Shown: positions 1-7,788 of the stretch, in pieces
Layout of the letters: each line of letters starts with the position of its first letter
Numbering within the stretch: the first letter of the stretch is position 1
DNA from: CAVSVP01 sp963731125
Lineage (GTDB): Bacteria; Pseudomonadota; Gammaproteobacteria; Competibacterales; Competibacteraceae
Length of the DNA: 64,000 bases
Assembly: GCA_963731125.1 (NCBI GenBank)
Contig: CAVSVP010000007.1
Coordinates: 959,067-1,023,066 of the forward strand
Direction: 5' to 3'
Position numbers and translations under genes: made by a program
The notes under the pieces: generated by a model
Databases searched by the model: none
Told to the model about the DNA's origin: nothing
Seen by the model: the letters and a program-made list of their open reading frames with translations, nothing else

Positions 1-668
1 CAATGCCCGTCTGTTAACCGTGGTGGATGATGCCACTACGCCATGGGGAATAAAAGTCACTCGGATTGAAATTAAAGATATCGACCCGCCAAAGGATTTG
101 GTGGAAGCTATGGCCAGGCAGATGAAAGCTGAACGGGAAAAGCGTGCCGCCATTCTGGAAGCTGAAGGTCAGCGCCAAGCAGAAATTCTCAAGGCCGAAG
201 GCGATAAACAAGCAGCTATCCTGGAGGCGGAGGGGCGTAAAGTAGGGCGTCTAAATCGGCCAATTTGCCTTGATCACTTTTTGGACCTCACTGATTGGTC
301 CCAAACCCAGGGCGAATCGGTATCATGAGCGATATTCTCTGGGTCCAAAAACCGGGCAACGAATTTGGCCCAAAAATGGCGTTTTTAGACACCCTAGGCG
401 TAAAGAGTCTGCCCTGCGTGATGCCGAAGCCAGGGAGCGTTTGGCCCAGGCCGAAGCCCGGGCAACTTTGATGGTCTCAGAGGCCATTAGCAAGGGTGAT
501 CTCCAAGCCATCAACTATTTTGTTGCGCAGAAATATGTGGAAGCGTTAGCTAAATTTGCTAACTCTCCCAATCAAAAGATTCTGTTTCTCCCCATGGAAG
601 CTAGCAGCGTAATAGGGGCTATCGGTGGTATCGGGGAGATTACTAAACAAGTTTTTAAGTCGGAATAG
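1..668 (+). pseudogene. qmcA: SPFH/stomatin-like membrane protease regulator (QmcA/YbbK type), 5'-truncated by window and split by MITE-1
   Basis: The reading frame enters from the left edge and encodes the end of the SPFH domain (TPWGIKVTRIEIKDI) followed by the charged coiled coil built on repeats of ILEAEG. At 243-396 a 154-bp MITE breaks the gene. Removing the MITE plus one 9-bp duplication (GGCGTAAAG) restores the frame through EGRK-ESALRDAEARERL to the conserved end NYFVAQKY...EASSVIGAIGGIG and the stop at 666-668. SPFH proteins form large membrane-bound rings that organise membrane domains and modulate proteases. nfeD follows 9 bp later, the usual SPFH-NfeD pairing. As it stands the product would lose its C-terminal half. 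Identification as the QmcA branch rests on sequence resemblance and on the NfeD partner. Confidence 0.85.
243..396. mobile_element. MITE-1 copy A (154 bp) inside the SPFH gene
   Basis: Ends are TAGGGCGTCTAAA and TTTAGACACCCTA. The 9-bp target duplication GGCGTAAAG lies at 234-242 and 397-405. No complete transposase is encoded. Near-identical copies are at 26570-26723 and 33914-34066. Confidence 0.93.
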
Positions 669-677
669 TGGCGAGTT

Positions 678-1145
678 ATGGGCAGCCTAGTGCTGGAACC
701 AACTTATTGGAATTGGTGGCTGTTAGGGCTGGTGTTGATTGTTGTCGAAATGCTGGTTCCAGGTACTTTTATCTTATGGATGGGGCTAGCGGCCTTTGGT
801 GTTGGCTTGATCGTGCTGCTATTTCCTGCCCTGAGTTGGCATGTTCAGGGGGTATTGTTTGCCCTGTTGACAGTGGCTTCTATGGTGACTTGGTGGGCAT
901 ATTTCAAGAATCGCCCCAATTATTCCAGTAATCCGCTGCTTAACCGCCGTGGCTATCAGTACGTGGGTAGAATGTTTATCCTCGATGCTCCCATCGTCAA
1001 TGGCCAAGGCAGGTTAAAGGTGGATGATTCCTTTTGGAAGATTTCGGGCGCAGATTGTTCCGCTGGATCGCGTGTACAAGTGACAGGCGTGGAGGGTAAT
1101 ATGCTAAAGGTGGATGTCAAGAACGCAGTATCGCTTCCTCATTAA
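678..1145 (+). CDS. NfeD family membrane protein (YbbJ type)
   Basis: A 155-residue protein with two to three hydrophobic segments in the first about 80 residues (VLIVVEMLVPGTFILWMGLAAFGVGLIVLL and VLFALLTVASMVTWW) and a soluble C-terminal OB-fold-like domain (GRMFILDAPIVNGQGRLKVDDSFWKISG...GSRVQVTGVEGNMLKVD). This is the standard NfeD arrangement. NfeD proteins pair with SPFH proteins in the inner membrane; here the SPFH gene ends 9 bp upstream, so the two are probably cotranscribed. The SPFH partner is disrupted, so this protein may lack its ligand unless a paralogue exists elsewhere. The start at 678 leaves a short gap to the upstream stop, and no alternative start fits the family better. 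Confidence 0.9.
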   Translation: MGSLVLEPTYWNWWLLGLVLIVVEMLVPGTFILWMGLAAFGVGLIVLLFPALSWHVQGVLFALLTVASMVTWWAYFKNRPNYSSNPLLNRRGYQYVGRMFILDAPIVNGQGRLKVDDSFWKISGADCSAGSRVQVTGVEGNMLKVDVKNAVSLPH

Positions 1146-1231
1146 GCAACTCATCCGGCACTATCAGAGGGCGTGTCTCTGGTTGCGCTAAGAATTAGCG
1201 TAACCTCTTTTGAAGTCTGAGAAAATTCTGT

Positions 1232-1266
1232 TTATCCACAAAACCTGTGGATAAGTCTGTGGATAA
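1232..1266. promoter_or_regulatory. Cluster of three consensus DnaA boxes
   Basis: TTATCCACA lies at 1232-1240 on the plus strand, and its reverse complement TGTGGATAA lies at 1246-1254 and 1258-1266. All three match the TTATNCACA consensus exactly. They sit in the 334-bp intergenic space after nfeD. A markedly AT-rich stretch follows at about 1310-1400. No gene is visible in 1146-1479. The role could be titration or regulatory; an origin is possible but is not supported by neighbouring genes. Confidence 0.6.
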
Positions 1267-1479
1267 CTCTTGATTAATAGCTGTAAGTTCTCGCGCCTAT
1301 TGGTCAAATGACAGTTTGATGAATTTTTGAACAACAAAAAAAACTTTCTAATTTCAAACAAATAAATAATCGCCTGGAAAATAAAAAGTTAAAATGGATG
1401 CTTTAGTCAACAGTTTTAAGTGAGAGCATGGAATTGTGAATAAGTCAAGCCGAGAACTTTTAAAACCCTTATTTTATAA

Positions 1480-1630
1480 CAATAGTTCGGACAGTTTTGA
1501 GCATACAAAATCAATCACTTATCTCTGAAAATCGAATTAAATCAAACTTAGGCCCTACGCTGAGTTGCATTTAATTCCGTAAGCGTTTGATTCGTCGTTC
1601 TGAAACCATCTAAAACTGTCCGAAGTATTG
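1480..1630. mobile_element. MITE-2 (151 bp), non-autonomous relative of the IS at 6195-11329
   Basis: Terminal repeats are CAATAGTTCGGACAGTTTT and, at the other end, the complement of CAATACTTCGGACAGTTTT. The 6-bp duplication TTATAA lies at 1474-1479 and 1631-1636. The same ends and subterminal sequence flank the 5.1-kb element at 6195-11329, which is the likely source of transposase. It lies just beyond the 3' end of the acylphosphatase gene. Confidence 0.9.
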
Positions 1631-1637
1631 TTATAAG

Positions 1638-1907
1638 TCAAGCGGTTGTAAAGCCAGTAGGCTTTCCGATGGACACGGGCTCGCATTTCACATCGGTCAC
1701 TTGAGCTCCGGGTGGACCTTCCCATAGCCATTCCCGCAGCGCCTTTACAGCGGTTTCCTCGCCACAAGCAAGAACTTCTACCTGTCCATCGGGCAGATTG
1801 CGAGCATAACCGGTTACCTCCAGAGACAGGGCTTTATTACGAGTCGAGGCCCGATACCAGACGCCTTGCACTATACCGGATACGGAACAGCGTATACAAA
1901 TCTCCAT
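1638..1907 (-). CDS. acyP: Acylphosphatase
   Basis: This 89-residue protein has the size and both signatures of acylphosphatase. The phosphate-binding loop GIVQGVWYRASTRNKA carries the catalytic Arg, and YARNLPDGQVEVLACG carries the catalytic Asn. The enzyme hydrolyses acyl phosphates in the cytoplasm. It reads on the minus strand. MITE-2 ends 8 bp beyond its stop codon, so the MITE has taken the place of the immediate downstream region without altering the protein. The start ATG encodes MEICIRCSVSG, in register with the family. Confidence 0.93.
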   Translation of the reverse strand: MEICIRCSVSGIVQGVWYRASTRNKALSLEVTGYARNLPDGQVEVLACGEETAVKALREWLWEGPPGAQVTDVKCEPVSIGKPTGFTTA

Positions 1908-2022
1908 CAGCTAGCACACTCTCTGAGCTCTGACATTGAATAAATCTAATCTGATAGCACTAAATCGTAGCCCCGATGAGTGGCAATAGAAAGAGGCGTG
2001 CAACTTACAAAAGAAAATGAAG

Positions 2023-2376
2023 TTAAGGACTAGAATTATCCTTGCTGCTGAGACTTTGCAGCGTCTGTATAGCCTTGTCTCTCGCATCGAGGGCAAAGCG
2101 TCTAGCATCAAGGTAGTCACGGGACTCTAAATTTTTCTGAGCTTTTTCTAATAGCCGATAAGCCTCACGTAACTGCTGTGGTGAGTGCAGCGTCGCACCC
2201 GCCGTTTCAGCAGCGCGAATGGCCTGACGAGCATCGCTCATTTCCTGTACGGGAGCACTGGCACAAGCTGCTACGATAGCCAAAGCAATAAGGACAAAAG
2301 TGAATCTTTTGCTCAATATACGGTATGATGTAAACAGGCAGTTAATTAACAAAACCACACCAGTGCAACCTAACAT
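2023..2376 (-). CDS. Small DUF4398-like lipoprotein
   Basis: The protein has a hydrophobic signal ending in a lipobox (ALAIVAAC), after which Cys would be lipidated. The mature part is about 80 residues and alpha-helical (MSDARQAIRAAETAGAT...LREAYRLLEKAQKNLESRDYLDARRFALDARDKA), a pattern typical of DUF4398 proteins of the cell envelope. The ATG at 2376 puts an extra hydrophobic stretch before the signal. A TTG at 2316 (reading LSKRFTFVLIALAIVAAC) would give a normal 18-residue lipoprotein signal but has no clear ribosome site, so the start is uncertain. Function unknown. Confidence 0.75.
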   Translation of the reverse strand: MLGCTGVVLLINCLFTSYRILSKRFTFVLIALAIVAACASAPVQEMSDARQAIRAAETAGATLHSPQQLREAYRLLEKAQKNLESRDYLDARRFALDARDKAIQTLQSLSSKDNSSP

Positions 2377-2602
2377 CCGCCTCTAAACCCGTCAAGCAGA
2401 TCACCGTACCCCAAACCCTTGGCTAATGTTTTAATACTAAACGGATTATGATTTAGCATGATCTCTGCTATGAGAGAGTTTCGCGTGTGCTTGAGTCGCT
2501 ACGGCAGCGCAGTATCCACGAAACTAACTACCTAGAAAATTCGCCTGTACCGGCTGAGAACTCTTTCGTCCTTTCCCAATAGCTTTTTCGGTATGCTTTG
2601 CA

Positions 2603-3196
2603 ATGGCTGAAATCTTGATCCTCTATTATAGCCGCACCGGTGGCACGGCGGAATTAGCTCGCTTTGTTGCCCGGGGCGTGGAAGAAGTCACCGACATGCA
2701 GGCACGCCTTCGCACTGTACCGGCTGTATCTCCGGTCTGCGCAGCCACAGAAGATGACATTCCTACTTCTGGACCGCCTTACGTTACCCTGGAGGATCTT
2801 AAAGAATGCGCAGGGCTAGCCCTAGGCAGTCCCACCCGTTTTGGCAATATGGCGGCTCCCCTTAAATATTTTTTGGATTCTACCAGCAGTCTGTGGCTAT
2901 CGGGCAGCTTGGCGGGAAAGCCAGCCGCAGTTTTTACAGCCGCTTCGAGTCTCCACGGGGGACACGAGTCGACGCTCCTTTCCATGATGCTGCCATTGTT
3001 GCATCATGGCATGCTAATTTTGGGTGTACCTTACAGTGAAGCCGCCCTTTTCGAAACCCACAGTGGAGGTACCCCCTATGGTCCCAGTCACTGGTCGGGT
3101 TCCGACAACCGTTCTGTCCTTAGCACTGAGGAGAAACAACTTTGTAAGAGCCTTGGCCGCCGTTTGGCAAAAACGGCACTGCTTTTGAAGCACTGA
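2603..3196 (+). CDS. wrbA: NAD(P)H:quinone oxidoreductase, WrbA family flavoprotein
   Basis: A 197-residue flavodoxin-fold protein. The FMN phosphate loop is visible at the start (ILYYSRTGGTAELARFVARGVEE), then GSPTRFGNMAAPLKYFLD, then the WrbA motif GKPAAVFTAASSLHGGHESTLLSMMLPLLHHGM and PYGPSHWSG. WrbA enzymes reduce quinones by two electrons using NAD(P)H in the cytoplasm. Its stop overlaps the start of the following DUF2069 gene (TGATG), so the two are translationally coupled. This wrbA-DUF2069 pairing is common in gammaproteobacteria. The gene is intact. Confidence 0.95.
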   Translation: MAEILILYYSRTGGTAELARFVARGVEEVTDMQARLRTVPAVSPVCAATEDDIPTSGPPYVTLEDLKECAGLALGSPTRFGNMAAPLKYFLDSTSSLWLSGSLAGKPAAVFTAASSLHGGHESTLLSMMLPLLHHGMLILGVPYSEAALFETHSGGTPYGPSHWSGSDNRSVLSTEEKQLCKSLGRRLAKTALLLKH

Positions 3197-3537
3197 TGAC
3201 TCGCTTCTGGCACATCACTACCTTAGCGAGTTACTTTGGGTTATTTTTCTTACTGTTGGTCTGGACGGTTTGGTTATCACCTCCTCAACATTTTCCCATC
3301 GCCGTGGTTTTGATTACCTTAGTTGGTCCTTTGTTATTGTCACTGCGTGGCATTCTTTACGGCCGACCCTATGCCTATATTGGTACCAGTTTTCTCGCTC
3401 TGTTTTATTTTACCGCCGGAGTGTTTACTGCCGCTGGGGAAATGAATAAACCCTGGCTGGCGTGGTTAGAGATCCTATGCAGCATACTGTTATTTTTAAG
3501 CACTTTGGCTTACGTACAATGTGTCCAAAAACGTTAA
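3196..3537 (+). CDS. DUF2069 inner-membrane protein
   Basis: A 113-residue polytopic protein with four hydrophobic segments: SYFGLFFLLLVWTVWL, AVVLITLVGPLLLSL, SFLALFYFTAGVFTAAG and ILCSILLFLSTLAYV. Charged residues are confined to short loops, including LRGILYGRPYAY, which is typical of DUF2069. Function is unknown. Its ATG overlaps the wrbA stop by one base, and a strong terminator follows directly, so wrbA and this gene form a two-gene transcription unit. Confidence 0.9.
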   Translation: MTRFWHITTLASYFGLFFLLLVWTVWLSPPQHFPIAVVLITLVGPLLLSLRGILYGRPYAYIGTSFLALFYFTAGVFTAAGEMNKPWLAWLEILCSILLFLSTLAYVQCVQKR

Positions 3538-3565
3538 AACCCATCGGCGAACCGATGGGTTTTTG
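3536..3565 (+). terminator. Rho-independent terminator after wrbA-DUF2069
   Basis: A perfect inverted repeat AACCCATCGG / CCGATGGGTT with a four-base loop is followed by a T run. It begins at the stop codon of the DUF2069 gene. The A run on the other side could let it also act for the convergent dodecin gene. Confidence 0.93.
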
Positions 3566-3604
3566 TCGAGCATTTTTTGATGCCCTTGGCACTATTCGTG
3601 AGGG

Positions 3605-3811
3605 CTAACTCTCGTGCTTAAGGCTAACTTTGACTTTGGCGCGATACTCCTCAACCTTACCGTCATCGGAAAGGACTAAGTCAAGTTCAGCAACCTCCGC
3701 TACACGCAGATTCCTGAGCGTCTTGGATGCCTGACCTACTGCGTTTTTGGCCGCATCTTCCCAGCTGTTCGGACTTGTGCCAATCAACTCAACAACTTTA
3801 TAAACACTCAC
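3605..3811 (-). CDS. Dodecin family flavin-binding protein
   Basis: The 68-residue protein matches dodecin along its whole length: MSVYKVVELIGTSPNSWEDAAKNAVGQASKTLRNLRVAEVAELDLVL followed by a final beta strand YRAKVKVSLKHE. The Trp of the NSWEDAA segment is the residue that stacks on the flavin in the family. Dodecins assemble as dodecamers that store or scavenge riboflavin derivatives in the cytoplasm. The gene stands alone, convergent with the wrbA unit and separated from it by the terminator at 3536-3565. Confidence 0.93.
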   Translation of the reverse strand: MSVYKVVELIGTSPNSWEDAAKNAVGQASKTLRNLRVAEVAELDLVLSDDGKVEEYRAKVKVSLKHES

Positions 3812-3978
3812 AGCACTCTTCTCCTCTTTAAAGTGAGCTTTTGACTTGAATGCGGGAACAGAATTCAGTCAAAAGCGGTTAGAAAAAACAATAACTTCAG
3901 TATAATTGTAAAAAACACTTCTGTTGAAAAACTAGATCATTTATGTTGCCATTGCAACTGGGATGGCCTCAAAAAAGA

Positions 3979-4689
3979 TTATTCAGGTAGAAAACCCGCT
4001 TGACTGAGAGTTGCACGCATAAAGGGTATGGTAAGCTTGCGCTGTGCTGCCATGGAGGCTTGATCCAAGGTTTCCAAAGCAGTGAACAAAATGTTCGTGT
4101 TCCGGCCATAATGCCTTACCAAGTACCGTCCGGCCTCGGTAGATAGAGTGAGGCCGCGGCGGGCAGCACGTTGCTGCAATGCCTGAAGTTTCTCGACCGG
4201 TTCCAAGGGTCTGAGCTGAAGCGGCAAGCATCCCGCTAGCCGCGACAATAGCTGCGCTGATTGCAGTCCTAATTGAGTAGGTAAAGCGTTACCGGTTACC
4301 ATGAGTCCACCTTTGGTCTCAAAAATCCGGTCAAGCAAACGAAATAAAGCTGTCTCCCAATCAAGGCGTCCTGCAATGAGAAAAATATCGTCGATACACA
4401 CGGTACCAACATTTTCTAAGCCATACAGGGCCTCGCACGGGATCCGATCTGCTGTTTGCATTGCTAAATATACAGCAGCCACATTGCGTTCGCCAGCAGC
4501 GTGACAAGTGGCCTGGAGTAGATGACTTTTGCCTGTACCTGGTTCTCCCCAGAGATAGAGTCCGGGACTCTGGGGACTTTCTGTCCAGCGGCGAAGATAC
4601 GCTATAATTTCACCATTGCCGCCAGCAAAATAGCTATCGAAGGTGGCGCTATCTTTGAGCCTGAGAATAAGCGGCAGTTGTGGATTCAT
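3979..4689 (-). CDS. hda: DnaA-homologue Hda, regulatory inactivator of DnaA
   Basis: The 236-residue protein has a single AAA+ domain and no DnaA DNA-binding domain, as in Hda. At the N terminus QLPLIL (residues 4-9) is a clamp-binding motif. Walker A is GEPGTGKSH (48-56), Walker B is VCIDDIFLI (about 97-105), and the arginine-finger region is QLLSRLAGCLPLQL. Hda bound to the DNA-loaded sliding clamp stimulates ATP hydrolysis by DnaA and prevents over-initiation. The upstream side is cut off from any neighbour by an ISAs1 element 156 bp away. Three DnaA boxes lie 2.7 kb away; a functional link is speculative. Confidence 0.93.
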   Translation of the reverse strand: MNPQLPLILRLKDSATFDSYFAGGNGEIIAYLRRWTESPQSPGLYLWGEPGTGKSHLLQATCHAAGERNVAAVYLAMQTADRIPCEALYGLENVGTVCIDDIFLIAGRLDWETALFRLLDRIFETKGGLMVTGNALPTQLGLQSAQLLSRLAGCLPLQLRPLEPVEKLQALQQRAARRGLTLSTEAGRYLVRHYGRNTNILFTALETLDQASMAAQRKLTIPFMRATLSQAGFLPE

Positions 4690-4870
4690 GGCAGGGAGAA
4701 TGGCGTAATCGTGATACGATGCTGCTTTTCAAGTATTCCCGAATAGGCCAACTAAGCGGAAAATAGGGAGGATGAGCATAAAAATAATCAATATTAGCAG
4801 TTCCCACTTGAATATAAGCTTGAATATAACAAAAGGAGGTTATGTAGGGCAATCGCGCTATGTGAGTTGA

Positions 4871-4960
4871 GAGGCTGTTGGAAAATACCCTGGCGCGCAA
4901 GCTAATGCGTTGATTTAAAATGCTCCGAAATCGTTCGATCAGGGGTTTTCCAACAGCCTC
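4871..4960. repeat. R90 copy 1 (90-bp repeat)
   Basis: Perfect 15-bp terminal repeats GAGGCTGTTGGAAAA / TTTTCCAACAGCCTC. The 3-bp duplication TGA lies at 4868-4870 and 4961-4963. It sits between the last codons of the ISAs1 transposase and the IS end. Confidence 0.95.
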
Positions 4961-6057
4961 TGAGGCCCGAAGATGAGATGGGTGCGGTAATCATCGTTCA
5001 GTGAAGCGCGCAGCTGACGACGTCGCAGGCTATCCTTAGCGGGGCCGTTATGGCGTATCCCGTTGAGCGCCATCCGCCGGATCAGGGCAAGGGTTTCGGG
5101 CGCGTGATGTTGGCGTGTCCGATTGGCATCCTCGCCGAACTGCACGTCCAGTATCCAATGCTGACCATTCTCGGTATCCCAGTGGCGGCGCACGGCGTCG
5201 GCAAAGCACGCCGGATCGGTCAGTGAGCACCGGTAATAGCGGTATTCGGTCGTCGTTGCCTCGCCGATGATTCGGGTCGATTCGCCGCGACCGACCGCTT
5301 GCAGTCCGGCCCACTCGGGTGGTTGCTCCAGCCAGGCAATCTCGTCACTCAGGGCGTAGCGGCGGATTTCAATTCGACCATGGTCTTTGGCTACCGTCTC
5401 CTGCTGGGGCAAGCGGCCCTGGGCCGTTTCCGTGTCTAGCCATAAGCGCACGTCGTCATGCAGACCCGGGTGGTTGTCCTTCAGAGCCAGGATGTAGTCC
5501 GCACCCGCGTCGATCACGTCCTGGGCAATGGCTTTCTGACAGCCCATCGCATCGATCGTAACCACCGCCCCTTGCACATCCAGCAGTGATAGCAATTCCG
5601 GCATCACCGTAATTTCATTGGTTTTGTCCGCCACCGCCTGCGGCGTAAGGACTAAGCGAGCTTTCGCCGCATAGGCGCTGACCAGGTGAACCGCTTGCTC
5701 GCCTACTCGACTACCCCGCAACCGCTTACCGTCCAGGCACACCGGTTCACCGGCTAAACTCGGGATAGCGACTTCCACCCACCGCAACAACGCGTCGGTA
5801 AATGCCCCCGGCGCCAGGCGTCCCAACACGTCACTGAGCGTATCATGCGACGGAATGCCATTCGGCAGTTCCAAGAACTCTCGCAACCAGTCCTCCTTTT
5901 GCTTGCCAAATTCCTCCATCCCTACCCAGTCTTCAATTCCACTGAGCACGGCACAACATACGAGCATGAGAATGTCATTCAGTTTGTGTAGCTTGTTTCG
6001 GGTTTCCCGGCGGGGGTCAGGCAGCTCGGCAAAATAGGGGCGGGGATCAGACAGCAT
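4939..6057 (-). CDS. ISAs1-family transposase (copy 1)
   Basis: A 372-residue DDE transposase. The N-terminal DDE_Tnp_1-associated domain runs from the start (YFAELPDPRRETRNKLHKLNDILMLVCCAVLSG). Catalytic segments follow: LDGKRLRGS, VVTIDAMGCQKAIA, YILALKDNHPG and RRHWDTENGQHWILDVQFGEDANRTR. The reading frame is intact. The last residues after FGPQ (RLLENP) and the stop are supplied by R90. Without R90 the frame would end FGPQLT, so the change is only a few residues at the tail and the enzyme may remain active. The start at 6057 gives MLSDPRPYFAEL and follows AGGAGGTAACCG. Confidence 0.95.
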   Translation of the reverse strand: MLSDPRPYFAELPDPRRETRNKLHKLNDILMLVCCAVLSGIEDWVGMEEFGKQKEDWLREFLELPNGIPSHDTLSDVLGRLAPGAFTDALLRWVEVAIPSLAGEPVCLDGKRLRGSRVGEQAVHLVSAYAAKARLVLTPQAVADKTNEITVMPELLSLLDVQGAVVTIDAMGCQKAIAQDVIDAGADYILALKDNHPGLHDDVRLWLDTETAQGRLPQQETVAKDHGRIEIRRYALSDEIAWLEQPPEWAGLQAVGRGESTRIIGEATTTEYRYYRCSLTDPACFADAVRRHWDTENGQHWILDVQFGEDANRTRQHHAPETLALIRRMALNGIRHNGPAKDSLRRRQLRASLNDDYRTHLIFGPQRLLENP

Positions 6058-6737
6058 CGGTTACCTCCTCAACATCAGCATGCCTCCCAACATTACCTGC
6101 CTCCTCTGTCAAGAGCTATATAGCGCGATTGCCCTAGGAGGTTATGTTTTGGATTTGAATATCCTTACCTGTTGCAATATCATATATCTTCTAGCAATAC
6201 TTCGGACAGTTTTAGATGGTTTCAGAACGACGAATCAAATACTTACGGAATCAAATGCAATTCAGCGTACTCGATGTTCAAGTTAGAAATTCATAATATT
6301 ATAATGTTTGTGGTTTCAACTCTGCTGCCACGCTAAGCATTCGCTTTTGCTTGCCGAGCCCGATACTGCAACGCTGGGGTCGGCTCAAGCCGTCCCCAGT
6401 CGCGCCGATGCAGGTGTTTTTTCGAGGGCTGTAGCGGAAACAGCGGTCGAATTGCTTGGGTCAGTTGGTCGAGTTTATCGGCACATGCGTCGTCGCCGAG
6501 CCACTGCTGAAGCCAGGCGACCAGGGAGTCTAGTTGCAGGCGGCGTTGTAGACTACCCATGGTCGACAAAGGTTGCTGCTGGTCCACGCGGGCTTGTTGG
6601 TCGGGGTGAAGGAGGAGGCAGTGATCGCACAGCAGGCTCAGGATCAGGCCTCTGCTTGACCCCTCATCGCCAGGCTGTTTGGTCGCCTGCCCCCAGCCTT
6701 CATCGACTTTCAAGTCTTCAATGGCCACTTCCACTAA

Positions 6738-6836
6738 GGAGCCGTAAATTATTAACTGACCGATAACACCGCTGTGATCGCTTGAAAATGCAGTCTCGAC
6801 GAACAAAAAAACGGACAGTTATTTATTTACAGTTCC
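6738..6836. mobile_element. MITE-3 (99 bp)
   Basis: Ends GGAGCCGTAAATTATTAACTG and the complement of GGAACTGTAAATAAATAACTG are similar inverted repeats. A 3-bp duplication TAA lies at 6735-6737 and 6837-6839. Removing it restores the transposase reading HTLRWLVEVAIEDL. No other copy was seen. Confidence 0.8.
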
Positions 6837-7362
6837 TAACCACCGCAACGTGTGCGCTTGCACGATATCCAGGCTCCGCCAACTGAGCTCGGAAGCCGCG
6901 AGGTAACGCGGCTGGCTCTGATCCGGATAGCGAATCGCGACGACAAACCGCTTGCTACCGTGGGCCTCGACATACAGCCGCGCACTGCTCACCCAGATCT
7001 CGACGGTTTCTCCACCGCGGATACAAACCGTTTGACGCACCCCCGGATAGGCGCGAAAGTACTCGTCCAATCGCCAGCTCCACCCCCGGTAGCGCACCTT
7101 CTGATCGTGGCGTAACTGACTGATGACCTGCGCCTCACCCAACGGCTTGGCCGCCTGTGCCATGAACTCGGCACTGCCATACAGCGCATCGGCCAGGATC
7201 GCTTTGACCTTTACCAAGGGATGGTCGTAGGCAAACTGCTCCAGCAGCCGCAACGCCAGTTGGGGTTTGCTGTGTCCTTCCGATAAGCCTGCGTGACCCG
7301 GCGTGGCATCGCCAATTAAGGTATGCACTGAACTGGTAACGGTATATAAAGAAGAGGTGCAG

Positions 7363-7788
7363 ATGGCGATAAAGACGGTCTCCCAAGCTGAGCAGGCCTT
7401 GGCCGAACTGGCCGAACGGTTTAGGCACTGGCGCCGGCATCGTGCCCATCGGCACGAACGGATACCGGCACCGCTGTGGGATCAGGCGGTGGTATTAAGC
7501 GAGGTGTTGCCGAATGGCCAGGTGGCTAGAGCGCTGGGCCTCAGCGCCACAGACTTGAAAAACCGCCGGCTGGCCCAGCAAACCCAGGTACCGACCCCGG
7601 CGCCGGGGAGCGATCCCCAGTTTATCGAGGTAACCCCCGCGGGACCGGGTGCAAACGGTGAGTCAAGCGGCCCACAGGTGGAACTGGAGCGGCCTGACGG
7701 GTGGCGCATGCGCCTTTGCGGTGCTACGGCGGGCGAACTCGGCGAGCTGGTGCGGGTGTTTATGGAGGGCGGGCGATGCTGCAGCTAA
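7363..7788 (+). CDS. tnpA: IS66 accessory protein TnpA
   Basis: About 141 residues, starting at the ATG preceded by GAAGAGGTGCAG. The N-terminal helix-turn-helix region is basic (FRHWRRHRAHRHERIPAPLWDQAVVLSEVLPNGQVARALGLSATDLKNRR), and the C-terminal part ends IEV...QVELERPDGWRMRLCGATAGELGELVRVF, as in IS66 TnpA/Orf1 proteins. It is required with TnpB for transposition of complete IS66 elements; its biochemical role is not settled. Its end overlaps the start of tnpB by 13 bases. Confidence 0.88.
   Translation: MAIKTVSQAEQALAELAERFRHWRRHRAHRHERIPAPLWDQAVVLSEVLPNGQVARALGLSATDLKNRRLAQQTQVPTPAPGSDPQFIEVTPAGPGANGESSGPQVELERPDGWRMRLCGATAGELGELVRVFMEGGRCCS

Larger units (their letters stand above)
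4845..6136 (-). mobile_element. ISAs1-family insertion sequence, copy 1, carrying an R90 repeat
   Basis: Ends are TAGGGCAATCGCGCTAT and its complement. The 10-bp duplication GGAGGTTATG lies at 4835-4844 and 6137-6146. Length 1,292 bp. A second copy, 1,293 bp, lies in the opposite orientation at 54705-55997 and carries the same R90 at the same place. Confidence 0.95.

Noticed and set aside
20..328. Separate small protein at the left edge
   Set aside because: It is the SPFH coiled coil running into MITE-1; the frame continues upstream beyond the window and downstream after the MITE.
4871..4960. R90 as a transcription terminator or REP/attC-like site
   Set aside because: It has target duplications, interrupts genes, and restores frames on deletion, all of which mark a transposed element.
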